Positions 48,201 to 56,862 of a stretch of DNA of 62,272 bases are shown here, in pieces. The notes under the pieces were generated by a model, which did not search any database, was not told the origin of the DNA, and saw only the letters and a list, made by a program, of their open reading frames with translations. Where the stretch lies: assembly GCA_944375815.1 (NCBI GenBank), contig CALWBA010000028.1:1-62272 (forward strand), read 5' to 3'. The position numbers were made by a program, and so were the translations under genes. Numbering within the stretch: the stretch's first letter is position 1; each line of letters begins with the position of its first letter. The DNA comes from an uncultured Lachnospiraceae bacterium. GTDB lineage: Bacteria; Bacillota; Clostridia; Lachnospirales; Lachnospiraceae.

Positions 48201-49032
48201 GCGCCGACAGGAAGAAGAGACTGCAGATGTCCTGCAGAAGGTACGTACAGAACAGGAGAGATTAACATCTGCCGCAAAGACACTGGAAGCACAGCTTGCC
48301 TCGTTCGGAGCCCTGAACCAGCAGGAAATATCAGAACGCATCCGGACGCTGCAGAAGCATCGGGAAGAACTGCAGGAACGTATCAGCGAGCAGTATTCGG
48401 CTATCCGGACCAATCGAGGAATTCTGACTGCCGTCCGGGAAAATCAGAAGGAGCTTGCTGCTGTGGAAAAAGAGTATGTCTGGGTAAAGAGCCTAGCCGA
48501 CACTGCAGGCGGAACACTCTCGGGAAAGCGCAAGGTTGAGCTTGAGACATATATTCAGATGTCATATTTTGACCGGATTCTGCGCAGGGCCAACCTGCGT
48601 CTGCTCACAATGAGCAGCGGCCAGTATGAGCTGAAGCGTCAGATGGAGGATACAAACCGCAGGGAAAAGGCAGGGCTGGAATTATCCGTCATTGATCATT
48701 ATAACGGCAGCGAGCGGAGCGTGAGAACACTTTCAGGAGGCGAATCTTTCCAGGCATCGCTGTCTCTTGCGCTGGGTCTTGCAGATGAGATCCAGTCAAA
48801 CGCCGGAGGCATCCGGCTGGACTCCATGTTTGTGGATGAGGGCTTCGGGTCTTTGGATGAAGAATCTTTAAACCAGGCCATGAAGGCGCTTCACAGCCTG
48901 ACCGAGGGAAGCCGCATGGTGGGTATCATTTCTCATGTTGCAGAGCTGAAGGAGCGCATTGATACGAAAATTGTGGTTACCAAGAACAGGGGAAAGGATG
49001 GTGTCGGCAGCAGCGTGCGGCTGATCTGCTGA
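45211..49032 (+). CDS. sbcC: Nuclease SbcCD subunit C
   Basis: A 1273-residue SMC-like ATPase. The N-terminal Walker A is TGDTGAGKTTLFDAIT. Long coiled-coil arms run through most of the chain. The zinc hook CPVC has Cys611 and Cys614. The C-terminal ABC signature LSGGESF and Walker B MFVDEGFG complete the head. It partners SbcD and would be cytosolic on DNA. The length is above the usual 1050, mostly from the coiled coils. It overlaps the sbcD stop by 4 bases. Confidence 0.95.
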   Translation: MKPVKLTISAFGPYAGKTEIDFTALGNGGLFLITGDTGAGKTTLFDAITFALYGEASGNARESAMLRSKYAKEETPTYVELIFSYQGKQYRVRRNPEYQRPKGRGTGYTTQKADAELIYPDERQPVTKSREVTRAVTELMGLDYRQFTQIAMIAQGDFQKLLFAGTAERSEIFRQIFHTGRYQELQNRLKEETRIRWKTYDELRRSIVQYLDGIVCIQEGALAEELTEIKKSRFEGKTTRAAEILEELLKNDEERQKESEEQNRGIEEEMRRENQLLGQAQQSARAAKELEKVRDDLAALAPRTEEAETAYREAEERAAECETLLERIRTAGERLEQYRKLEELQVKAGETERRIAGCTDQIRQHMGSVSDLRQKTEQKRQRLEALSCAGEERERLQNRFAAAQQLNDTLDTLQNTLKSLNSRREKNCAAIEKETVHQKQLSERMQTLECTLEEMKDLDVLLHDAEARKKELLQKQESFTMQWDRLQQISAAGADTEESCRILEERYEQAQREAQKHTQQWEAVKDARIHLAEAEQERGALAARAAQIKSLLKHKGILEELYTQLSEDQDAYRHASQTRDRMRTEYQRKEKFFFDAQAGMLARSLKDGEPCPVCGAVHHPSPAELPERKVPSREELDEEKRQLNIQEALAEQLSARANAACRQIAQEEDNIRHTAQELFTDEGMGEEQTVQALLAHAGEELERLNNCGKHCLARIEKEKEDAALCKKLETIRTEDDNRIKQLNKELGEVRQKLAAAVSQRSELVKQLVAWAENMLGEKCQSGEAEEEVFWDRPKQSGFIRSAWKRMLEERKSAEASADRLTNQAQHRSKLQDEKKTAEEALRASTEKLTSLASDKTVLESRGEDAAEQLRELLARPEVPWKRQELSQESSWNTLLESALSAEPGIRDYLGELNAELDEMRKKLKEKTALEEEIPQLKQKADEEEAAVHALELTKTRFGAEKESLEREGLRISEILAGKSREETQQEMEAWQHRNSTLRRQEEETADVLQKVRTEQERLTSAAKTLEAQLASFGALNQQEISERIRTLQKHREELQERISEQYSAIRTNRGILTAVRENQKELAAVEKEYVWVKSLADTAGGTLSGKRKVELETYIQMSYFDRILRRANLRLLTMSSGQYELKRQMEDTNRREKAGLELSVIDHYNGSERSVRTLSGGESFQASLSLALGLADEIQSNAGGIRLDSMFVDEGFGSLDEESLNQAMKALHSLTEGSRMVGIISHVAELKERIDTKIVVTKNRGKDGVGSSVRLIC

Positions 49033-49048
49033 GCACGGGAGGATACAA

Positions 49049-49861
49049 ATGATTGTAAAAGAAATAAAAAACTTCAGCATCAGCCAGATTGACCGCTCCG
49101 GTCAGTGCTTCCGCATGGTGAAGCTGGACGAAGGAATTTACGGCGTGACGGCCGCGGACAGATATGTACAGGTAAGCCAGGAAGGGACGAGAGTCTGCTT
49201 TTCCTGTACAGAACAGGAGTATAAGGAGTTCTGGCAGCAATATTTTGATCTGGACACAGATTACGAGACGTATCTTGCTCAGATTGACCCGCAGGATAAA
49301 TATCTGTCAGATGCGGCGCGGCGGGGCAGCGGCATCCGCATTCTCAGGCAGGATCTCTGGGAGATGATTGTGACATTTCTGATTTCCCAGCAGAACACCA
49401 TTGCGCGTATTCGCCGATGTGTTCAAAATATCTGTGAAAAATTCGGAGAAGAATGCTTTACGCCGGACGGCATTTCCTATTATGCCTTTCCGAAACCGCA
49501 GGTGCTTGCGAATGCCTCAGAGGAGGAACTTCGCGCCTGCAACCTCGGCTACCGCAGCAAATATGTGCTGCGCACGGCACAGAGCATCATAAACGGGGAA
49601 GTGAGTCTGGATGCGGTACGGAGCATGACATACGACGACGCAAGGGCGGAGCTGCTGAAGCTCTACGGAATCGGGGAGAAGGTTTCAGCCTGCATCTGCC
49701 TGTTTGCGCTCCACAGCCTGGAAGCATTTCCTGTAGACACACATATCCGGCAGGCACTGGAAAAGCATTATCCGAACGGCTTTCCGCATGAGAGATACAG
49801 CGGCGTTCAGGGAGTGATGCAGCAGTATATTTTCTATCAGGAGTTATTTCCGGAGGTATAG
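49049..49861 (+). CDS. OGG1-type DNA glycosylase/AP lyase
   Basis: A 270-residue HhH-GPD glycosylase. The hairpin LYGIGEKVSACICLFAL carries the catalytic Lys211, and FPVDTHIRQ carries the Asp230. The 19-residue Lys-to-Asp spacing matches OGG1 and separates it from AlkA, which lacks the lysine. The N-terminal 120 residues fit an OGG N-domain. It probably removes 8-oxoguanine and nicks the strand, acting in oxidative damage repair. It sits 16 bases after sbcC and 2 bases before the OLD nuclease gene. Confidence 0.88.
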   Translation: MIVKEIKNFSISQIDRSGQCFRMVKLDEGIYGVTAADRYVQVSQEGTRVCFSCTEQEYKEFWQQYFDLDTDYETYLAQIDPQDKYLSDAARRGSGIRILRQDLWEMIVTFLISQQNTIARIRRCVQNICEKFGEECFTPDGISYYAFPKPQVLANASEEELRACNLGYRSKYVLRTAQSIINGEVSLDAVRSMTYDDARAELLKLYGIGEKVSACICLFALHSLEAFPVDTHIRQALEKHYPNGFPHERYSGVQGVMQQYIFYQELFPEV

Positions 49862-49863
49862 CT

Positions 49864-51720
49864 ATGAGAATCACCGAACTGCGTATTAAAAATTTTAAAT
49901 CTATCCGTGACATGAGGATCGGAAATATTGAGAATGCACTTATTCTGGTCGGCAAGAATAATACCGGCAAGACGGCTGTGCTGGATGCAGTGCGTGCGGT
50001 GGCGGGCAGCTACCGCATACGCACGGAAGACTTCCGCGAGGATTTTCCCAATATAGAGATTCATGTCACGCTTCAGATCGGCGAAGATGATCTGAGAATG
50101 CTGCACAGCGCGGGAAAGGTGAGCAAATATCGCAGATATGATGCATGGCTGGGGGATTTTTCGCGCAGATTTCCATCGTGGAAAGACGGCTTTCTCTCGT
50201 TTGTTTATGTGGCAAACAGGGAAGGAAAAGTTCGTTTCAGTGATGGTGTACGGAAAAATAATCCTTATATAAACGAAATTTTTCCTCAGATGTACTATAT
50301 TGATATTCAGAGAAGCTTAAGCCAGTTTCAGAGCTCTCTTCTGATGATGCAGGAGGATGAACAGCTGAAATATATGCGTTCGGGATGCTGCATTTTTGAC
50401 AGAACGCGGGCGTGCAGCAACTGCTTTTCCTGTATAGGACTTATCAACCAGAAACGGCCTGAAGAGCTGAATGTTTTTGAGGCGGCGAAACTTCTGGACT
50501 ATAAACTGTATCAGCTAAACCTGGACAATTTTTCCCGGAGAGTAAACCGGCTGTTCCGCAGAAACGGCGGACAGGATCAGATTCGCTATTCGATGAACCG
50601 TGATGTGGAGCGCATGCTCTATGTCACCGCAGAACTGTATGATCCCGGCCGTCAGAGCACGAAGCCGATTGAGACAATGGGAAAAGGAATGAGAAGTATC
50701 TATATGCTCTCTCTTCTGGAAGCGTGCGCACAGGAGGAGACACAGCCGCCGGGGATTATTCTTGTGGAGGAGCCTGAGATTTTCCTCCACCCGCAGATGC
50801 AGAAGATTTCAGGAGATATTCTTTACAGACTTTCACAGAGAAATCAGGTGCTTTTTTCCACACATTCGCCGAATCTGCTGCCGAACTTCAATACACGTCA
50901 GATCCGACAGATCATAAAGGATGAGGACGGATGTTCAAAGGTGCGCGGGAGGACGGACATCAGCGTAATTCTCGATGACCTCGGCTATACGGCGAGCGAT
51001 CTGATGAATGTGGACTTTGTGTTTATCGTCGAAGGAAAGCAGGATAAGAGCCGTCTGCCGCTGCTTCTTAAGAAATACTATTCCGAGGTCTATGATGAAA
51101 ACGGCAGACTGTTCCGCATCGCAATTGTTACGACAAACAGCTGTACGAACATTAAGACGTATGCAAACTTAAAGTACATGAATCAGATTTACTTAAAGGA
51201 CAGATTCCTGATGATTCGCGACGGTGACGGCGAAGACAGCACGAAGCTGAAGCGGCAGCTGTGTAAGTACTATGAAGAGCGAAACCTTGAGGATATCGAC
51301 CGTCTTCCGCGTGTTACGGAGAAAAATGTACTGATCTTAAAGTACTATTCTTTTGAAAACTATTTCCTGGATCCGAAGATCATGGCCCAAATCGGCGTAA
51401 TAGATTCGGAGCAGGACTTTTATCGTATTTTCCTGGAAAAATGGCGGGAATATCTCTACCGCATCCGAAGCGGAAGACGGCTTGCGGAGGTGCTGGGAAG
51501 AGATTTTGAGAATGAAGCTGATGTGAAAGCTCATATGGAGGAAATCCGGATTCATATGCGCGGACATAACCTGTATGATATCTTTTATGGAAGATTCAAG
51601 GAGCAGGAAGAAGAGATACTCACGCGCTACATTGATGCTGCGCCCCGTGAAGATTTCCGGGATATCCTGGAAGGAATCGAGAGATTTATCTACTTTGAAA
51701 ACCGAAAGAAACAGAATTAA
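49864..51720 (+). CDS. OLD-family ATP-dependent nuclease with a cysteine cluster
   Basis: A 618-residue OLD-type protein. The N-terminal ATPase has Walker A GKNNTGKT (residues 31-37) and Walker B ILVEEPEIFLHP. The C-terminal TOPRIM nuclease has FIVEGKQDK near 390 and RDGDGED near 452. Between the two ATPase motifs there is an insert with Cys175, Cys176, Cys184, Cys187 and Cys190, in an arrangement C-x7-C-x2-C-x2-C from Cys176. That could hold zinc or an iron-sulfur cluster. OLD nucleases serve repair and anti-phage defence. It starts 2 bases after the glycosylase stop, in one transcript with sbcCD. Confidence 0.85.
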   Translation: MRITELRIKNFKSIRDMRIGNIENALILVGKNNTGKTAVLDAVRAVAGSYRIRTEDFREDFPNIEIHVTLQIGEDDLRMLHSAGKVSKYRRYDAWLGDFSRRFPSWKDGFLSFVYVANREGKVRFSDGVRKNNPYINEIFPQMYYIDIQRSLSQFQSSLLMMQEDEQLKYMRSGCCIFDRTRACSNCFSCIGLINQKRPEELNVFEAAKLLDYKLYQLNLDNFSRRVNRLFRRNGGQDQIRYSMNRDVERMLYVTAELYDPGRQSTKPIETMGKGMRSIYMLSLLEACAQEETQPPGIILVEEPEIFLHPQMQKISGDILYRLSQRNQVLFSTHSPNLLPNFNTRQIRQIIKDEDGCSKVRGRTDISVILDDLGYTASDLMNVDFVFIVEGKQDKSRLPLLLKKYYSEVYDENGRLFRIAIVTTNSCTNIKTYANLKYMNQIYLKDRFLMIRDGDGEDSTKLKRQLCKYYEERNLEDIDRLPRVTEKNVLILKYYSFENYFLDPKIMAQIGVIDSEQDFYRIFLEKWREYLYRIRSGRRLAEVLGRDFENEADVKAHMEEIRIHMRGHNLYDIFYGRFKEQEEEILTRYIDAAPREDFRDILEGIERFIYFENRKKQN

Positions 51721-51754
51721 CCGCCGTATTTCGGCGGAGAAACGGAGGAAAGAC

Positions 51755-54514
51755 ATGAATTCATATGCGCTGGATTTAGATAAATACGCAGAGATTGCAC
51801 GCCGCGCGGCAGCGGACGGCTGTGTTCTGCTGGAAAATGAAGGAAACGCCCTTCCCTTAAGGACAGGGGATCAGGTTGCGGTTTTCGGAAGATCGGCATT
51901 CCGCTATTATAAGAGCGGACTTGGTTCCGGCGGACTTGTTAATACGCGGTATGTGACGGGGATTCTGGACGGACTGCAGTCGGACAAAACGATTACCGTC
52001 AACGAGCGGCTGATGCAGATTTACCGGGACTGGATTACGGAAAACCCGTACGATGAGGGTGAAGGCTGGGGAAAGGTTCCGTGGTCACAGAAAGAGATGC
52101 CGGTGACGGACGAGATGATACAGATTGCGCACGAGTCAGACGCTGCGCTGGTGGTGATTGGAAGGACAGCAGGAGAAGATCAGGATAACTCTGCGGCAGA
52201 GGGAAGCTATCTCCTGACAGATACAGAAGAAGAACTGATCGCGAAGGTCTGCTCTTCCTGCAGCCGTACGATTGTAATACTCAATGTCGGAAATATTATT
52301 GATATGAAGTGGGTGAAGAAGTATCATCCGCAGGCAGTGCTCTATGTATGGCAGGGAGGTCAGGAAGGCGGAAACGGTGCAGCTGACGTGATACTTGGAA
52401 GAGTAAATCCAAGCGGCAGACTTACGGATACCATCGCAGCAGACATCAGTGATTACCCGTGTGAGGGACATTTTGGAGATCCCGTAAAAAATATCTATGC
52501 AGAGGATATCTATGTGGGCTATCGGTATTTTCAGACGTTTGCCCCTGAAAAAGTACTTTATCCGTTTGGATATGGCCTGTCCTATACGGATTTTGAGATC
52601 AGATCAAAGCTGCAGCAGACAGAAAACAGTATCCTTGTAAAAGTTCAGGTCAGAAATACCGGAGATACAGCGGGACGTGAGGTTGTACAGATATATGCGC
52701 AGAGCCCGCAGGGGAAACTCGGAAAGCCCTTACGCAGTCTGATTGGCTTTGCCAAGACAGACATGATTCTCCCGGGAGAGGAGAAATCTCTGGACATGGA
52801 AATTCCGATGAACCGTCTTGCTTCCTATGATGACAGCGGAGTGACCGGATATAAGTCCTGCTATGTACTGGAGGAGGGCGTGTACCGGATTTATACAGGG
52901 GCGAATGTCAGAGACGCAATAGAAACCGGCAGTTTTACACGGCCGTTTACAGTAATCGAACAGCTGGAGGAAATTTGCGCTCCGCAGGAACCTTTTGAAA
53001 GAATGCATCCGGTACAGAACACGGACAGCCTGATTCCGTCCTGGGAACCGGCGCCGCCCGCAGCCGAAGATATGCGCAGCAGACTGGAAAACAATCGGGG
53101 CAGAGAGATTCCGTTTACAGGAGATCAGGGATACAGACTTTCCGATGTGCTGGACGGTAAGGTAACGATGGATGCATTTGTAGCACAGCTTACAGATGAG
53201 GATCTGATTTGCCTTTTCCGCGGTGAGGGAATGTGCAGCCCTAAAGTAACTCCGGGAACTGCAGCTGCATTCGGAGGCCTGACAGAACGCCTGAAATCTT
53301 TTGGAATTCCGGCTGCGTGCTGTGCGGACGGGCCTTCCGGCATTCGCATGGACTGCGGGACAAAGGCGTTTTCTCTGCCGAATGGTACAGCTCTTGGATG
53401 TACGTTTGATGAGAAGCTGAACGAGGAACTGTTCGGAATGACAGGCCGTGAACTGCGGCTGAATAAGATTGATACGCTGCTTGGACCGGGTATGAATATT
53501 CACCGCAGCCCGCTTAACGGCAGAAATTTTGAATACATTTCTGAAGATCCTCTGGTGACCGGCAGAATTGCAGCAGCACAGCTTCGCGGACTGAACGCAT
53601 CCGGCACTACAGGTACTGTCAAACACTACTGCGCAAATAATCAGGAGTACAGCAGACGATTTGCGGAGGCTGTGGTTTCCGAGAGGGCGCTTCGTGAGAT
53701 TTATCTGAAAGGGTTTGAAATTGCAGTCAAGGAAGGAAATGCGCGCTCAGTCATGACGACATACGGTCCTGTGAACGGTCTGTGGACAGCCGGAAATTAT
53801 GATCTGTGCACCACGGTTCTGAGAAAAGAGTGGGGATTTGACGGCATTGTTATGACCGACTGGTGGGCAGAAGCAAACTATAAGGGAAAAGCTTCCGAGA
53901 AAACTGCAAAGGCGCCCATGGCAGCAGCACAGAATGATCTGTATATGTGTGTATCAGACAGTGAGGGAAATCCGGAGGACGATGACATGCAGGAAAAACT
54001 TCAGGAAGGCTGGCTGACACGCTTTGACCTCCAGAGAAATGCAAAAAATATCCTGGGATTCATTCTGAAGAGTCCGGCAATTCTCCACGAAACCGGGAGA
54101 ATTGCACCCGAAGAACTTCGGGAAATGGAGAAGAAAGGCGATAATGAAATTAATCCTTCGGACATGGAAGTTTATTCGGCTGAAGGTGAAGGAGCAAGCC
54201 TTGTGATAGACGGTGCGAACCTGCATCCGGCTGCCGGCAGAAGCGATCTGTTTGGAATATGCCTGGGCGATATGGGAGCGTATGAGATAAGAATTACAGC
54301 AAAATCCGGACTCAATCCTCTGGCGCAGCTTCCGGTGTCTGTATATTTCGACAATGTGCTCAAGATGACAATTTCTTTCAACGGAAGCGATGGCAGATGT
54401 GTGGAAGAGGTCAGAGACTTTGGAGAGATTTTCGGCAGAAACCATTATATCAAACTGTTCTACGGGGCAGATGGCCTTAAGATAGAACAGATTGAATTCC
54501 GGAAAAAGAACTGA
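51755..54514 (+). CDS. Domain-permuted GH3 glycosidase
   Basis: A 919-residue protein whose GH3 domains are in swapped order. The usual GH3 C-terminal alpha/beta domain comes first (AADGCVLLENEGNALPL, residues 18-34). A fibronectin-III-like domain (about 285-395) follows. The TIM barrel with nucleophile Asp702 (FDGIVMTDWW) comes next, then a C-terminal jelly-roll-like carbohydrate module (about 800-919). Permuted GH3 enzymes are known from Ruminococcus albus and Butyrivibrio. No signal peptide is present, so it is probably cytosolic and cleaves imported beta-glucosides or xylosides. The ATG at 51755 has GGAGG before it; the frame opens earlier at 51575 inside the OLD gene. Confidence 0.87.
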   Translation: MNSYALDLDKYAEIARRAAADGCVLLENEGNALPLRTGDQVAVFGRSAFRYYKSGLGSGGLVNTRYVTGILDGLQSDKTITVNERLMQIYRDWITENPYDEGEGWGKVPWSQKEMPVTDEMIQIAHESDAALVVIGRTAGEDQDNSAAEGSYLLTDTEEELIAKVCSSCSRTIVILNVGNIIDMKWVKKYHPQAVLYVWQGGQEGGNGAADVILGRVNPSGRLTDTIAADISDYPCEGHFGDPVKNIYAEDIYVGYRYFQTFAPEKVLYPFGYGLSYTDFEIRSKLQQTENSILVKVQVRNTGDTAGREVVQIYAQSPQGKLGKPLRSLIGFAKTDMILPGEEKSLDMEIPMNRLASYDDSGVTGYKSCYVLEEGVYRIYTGANVRDAIETGSFTRPFTVIEQLEEICAPQEPFERMHPVQNTDSLIPSWEPAPPAAEDMRSRLENNRGREIPFTGDQGYRLSDVLDGKVTMDAFVAQLTDEDLICLFRGEGMCSPKVTPGTAAAFGGLTERLKSFGIPAACCADGPSGIRMDCGTKAFSLPNGTALGCTFDEKLNEELFGMTGRELRLNKIDTLLGPGMNIHRSPLNGRNFEYISEDPLVTGRIAAAQLRGLNASGTTGTVKHYCANNQEYSRRFAEAVVSERALREIYLKGFEIAVKEGNARSVMTTYGPVNGLWTAGNYDLCTTVLRKEWGFDGIVMTDWWAEANYKGKASEKTAKAPMAAAQNDLYMCVSDSEGNPEDDDMQEKLQEGWLTRFDLQRNAKNILGFILKSPAILHETGRIAPEELREMEKKGDNEINPSDMEVYSAEGEGASLVIDGANLHPAAGRSDLFGICLGDMGAYEIRITAKSGLNPLAQLPVSVYFDNVLKMTISFNGSDGRCVEEVRDFGEIFGRNHYIKLFYGADGLKIEQIEFRKKN

Positions 54515-54525
54515 GGAGGATACAT

Positions 54526-55437
54526 ATGATTTACACCGTTACATGCAACCCGTCTCTGGATTATATTGTCACGGTAAAGGACTTTGAGCCTGGAAGGACA
54601 AACCGAACAGAATCCGAGAGAATACTTCCGGGAGGAAAAGGAATTAATGTTTCAATTATGCTCAGGAATCTGGGAATCGAGAGTACAGCACTGGGCTTTA
54701 CAGCAGGTTTTACAGGAGCGCAGATACAGAGCAGAATAGAGCAGATGGGAATCCGGACGGAATTTATCGAGGCTGCGGAGGGATTTTCCAGAATCAATCT
54801 GAAGATCAAAAATATGGAAGGAACGGAAATTAACGGAAGAGGACCTCAGATCGGAGAAGAGAAGTTTCAGAAACTGATGGGCCTTTTAAGAAAGCTTGGA
54901 AGCGGAGACTATCTTGTGCTTGCGGGCAGCATCCCATCCTCTCTGCCGGACACGATGTACAGAGACATTATAAGAGAATTGAAGCCGCGCGGTGTGCGTG
55001 TAATCGTGGATGCTGAAAAGGATCTGCTGACGAATGTGCTGGAGTATCAGCCATTTCTGATAAAGCCGAATAACCATGAACTGGGAGAGATATTCGGCAC
55101 AACTCTTATGACGCGCGAAGAGGCTGTTCCGTACGCCCGGGAACTTCGCAGACGCGGGGCGGAAAATGTTCTGGTATCCATGGCCGGTGAAGGTGCTGTG
55201 CTGGCGGCAGCGGACGGGAACGTTTATTCAGCACCTGCGCCCAGGGGGACGCTTATCAATGGAGTAGGAGCAGGTGATTCCATGGTGGCAGGATTCCTGG
55301 CAGGATGGATGGAAAAGAAAGACTGCCGCCATGCATTTCTCATGGGACTTGCCGCCGGCAGTGCCAGTGCTTTTTCAGAGGATCTGGCAACAGGGGAAAA
55401 AGTCAGAGAAGTATACCGTATGATGCAGGAAATATAA
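54526..55437 (+). CDS. PfkB-family sugar-phosphate kinase (1-phosphofructokinase-like)
   Basis: A 303-residue ribokinase-fold kinase. GGKGINVSIMLRNLG near residues 36-50 is the substrate loop. GVGAGDSMVAGF has the catalytic Asp251. The combination fits 1-phosphofructokinase and tagatose-6-phosphate kinase. Which substrate applies cannot be read, since no fructose PTS gene is nearby. It follows the GH3 gene by 11 bases, so it may act on a sugar phosphate from the same glycoside. Confidence 0.88.
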   Translation: MIYTVTCNPSLDYIVTVKDFEPGRTNRTESERILPGGKGINVSIMLRNLGIESTALGFTAGFTGAQIQSRIEQMGIRTEFIEAAEGFSRINLKIKNMEGTEINGRGPQIGEEKFQKLMGLLRKLGSGDYLVLAGSIPSSLPDTMYRDIIRELKPRGVRVIVDAEKDLLTNVLEYQPFLIKPNNHELGEIFGTTLMTREEAVPYARELRRRGAENVLVSMAGEGAVLAAADGNVYSAPAPRGTLINGVGAGDSMVAGFLAGWMEKKDCRHAFLMGLAAGSASAFSEDLATGEKVREVYRMMQEI

Positions 55438-55485
55438 AAAGAAGAGAAGCCGACATTTTACAATGAAGGCTTCTCTTCTTTTGGC
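55437..55485. terminator. Bidirectional intrinsic terminator
   Basis: AAAAGAAGAGAAGCC pairs with GGCTTCTCTTCTTTT (55468-55482) in a 15-bp stem. T-runs appear on both strands, so it serves the PfkB gene and the converging trmO gene. Confidence 0.9.
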
Positions 55486-55501
55486 ATAGTATAGAGATAC
55501 T

Positions 55502-56182
55502 CTAAACACATGATGAAATATCCACAACTTCAAGCGTATTTTCGCTCACCCGAAATCTCACCTCAAAGCCGCCGTATTTAAAACCGTAGATTCTGTCAGA
55601 ATCTCTTTGATAACCGGGTCGGGGATCCTGAGAGAGAGACTGGATCAGCCCTTCACGCAGGTCTTTGGGAAGCTGAGACAGCAGATCCTCAGAACATTGA
55701 ACCTTAAGGGAATAATCCTTCCTGTGATCAGCAAAACCGCCTCTGGCATCCGGATGACTGTCCACGAACGGAAGATAGGGCTTGATGTCGAAGATCGGAG
55801 TACCGTCCATGAGATCGGCTCCAAGAACATGGAGCACCGGCCCGCGGTCTTTTGTATATTCGATACGGTCCAGCTGTACGCTGGAAAGCCCCAGCTCATT
55901 GGGACGAAACGGAGAACGCGTGGCAAAGACGCCCATGCGCACATTTCCGCCCAGACGCGGGGGGCGCACTGTAGGAGACCAGGTATCCCTCACAGCTTCG
56001 GAGAACAGCCAGATCAGCCAGATATGAGAATAATCCTCCAGACCTCTCACAGCCTCCGGGCTGCGATATTCCGGCTCAAAGATGATTTCTGCCGGGAGAG
56101 AATCAGCCAGCCCGCTCTGACGGGGAATACCGAACTTTGTGGGAAAGCAGCTGTGTATTTTGGCAATTACTTTTAATTCCAT
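55502..56182 (-). CDS. trmO: tRNA (N6-threonylcarbamoyladenosine37-N6)-methyltransferase TrmO
   Basis: A 226-residue protein of the TrmO (TsaA/YaeB) family, which methylates t6A37 in some tRNAs. Recognition comes from GIPRQSGLADSLPAEIIF, ATRSPFRPNELGLSSVQLDR and DPRPGYQRDSD, in family order. The C-terminal beta domain is complete. The ATG at 56182 has a GGAGG site upstream on the minus strand. It is divergent from the Bcp gene. Confidence 0.92.
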   Translation of the reverse strand: MELKVIAKIHSCFPTKFGIPRQSGLADSLPAEIIFEPEYRSPEAVRGLEDYSHIWLIWLFSEAVRDTWSPTVRPPRLGGNVRMGVFATRSPFRPNELGLSSVQLDRIEYTKDRGPVLHVLGADLMDGTPIFDIKPYLPFVDSHPDARGGFADHRKDYSLKVQCSEDLLSQLPKDLREGLIQSLSQDPRPGYQRDSDRIYGFKYGGFEVRFRVSENTLEVVDISSCV

Positions 56183-56294
56183 ACATTACCTCCTCGAAGG
56201 TGTAAAATTAAGATTAGTATACCATAAAACTATGGAGAATTCAGAAAAAATAGGATATAATAAGGGGCGGAGAAATACAGAGGAGGAACTGAAC

Positions 56295-56747
56295 ATGCTG
56301 GAAACAGGAATAAAAGCACCCGATTTTACACTTCTGAACCAGGACGGACAGGAAGTCAGTCTTTCCGATTACAGAGGAAAGAAAGTTATTTTGTACTTTT
56401 ACAGTAAAGATAACACGGCCGGATGCACAAAGCAGGCGTGTGCCTTCGCAGAGAACTATCCGGAGTTTAACGAAAAAGGAGCCGAGATTATCGGAATAAG
56501 CAAGGACAATGTATCGTCCCACAGAAAATTTGCGGATAAATACAGCCTTCCATTTACCCTTCTGGCAAACCCCGAGCTGGATGTGCTGCAGAAATACGAT
56601 GTGTGGAAAGAAAAAAATATGTACGGAAAAAAGGTCATGGGAGTGGTGCGCACGACCTATCTGATCAATGAGGAAGGTATGATCGAAAAGGCGTTTTCCA
56701 AAGTAAAGGCAGCGGAAAACGCAGCTCAGATGCTGAACGAATTATAG
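56295..56747 (+). CDS. bcp: Thioredoxin-dependent peroxiredoxin (Bcp type)
   Basis: A 150-residue AhpC-TSA family peroxiredoxin that reduces hydroperoxides. NTAGCTKQACAF supplies peroxidatic Cys44 and resolving Cys49, the Bcp spacing. The frame opens at 56139 inside trmO's start on the other strand, but the ATG at 56295 with GAGGAGGA before it is the real start. The upstream region of about 110 bases is shared with the divergent trmO gene. Confidence 0.93.
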   Translation: MLETGIKAPDFTLLNQDGQEVSLSDYRGKKVILYFYSKDNTAGCTKQACAFAENYPEFNEKGAEIIGISKDNVSSHRKFADKYSLPFTLLANPELDVLQKYDVWKEKNMYGKKVMGVVRTTYLINEEGMIEKAFSKVKAAENAAQMLNEL

Positions 56748-56755
56748 GCAGAAAT

Positions 56756-56804
56756 GCAGAATGCCGTACAGCCAGGGGGTAAGAGGCTGTACGGCACTTT
56801 CTGC
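56756..56804 (+). terminator. Stem-loop after bcp, likely terminator
   Basis: GCAGAATGCCGTACAGCC pairs with GGCTGTACGGCA and TTTCTGC on the other side with one bulge, with an 11-base loop. There is no real T-run, so termination may be weak. Confidence 0.6.
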
Positions 56805-56862
56805 AATGCGCTAAACAACTTTTCAAATTAGAGAGATATGGTACCTAAGGGGGCAGCAAAAT

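Noticed and set aside
51721..51737. Short GC hairpin CCGCCG/CGGCGG after the OLD gene
   Set aside because: The stem is only 6 bp and has no T-run. Too small to call a terminator, although it lies just before the GH3 ribosome-binding site.
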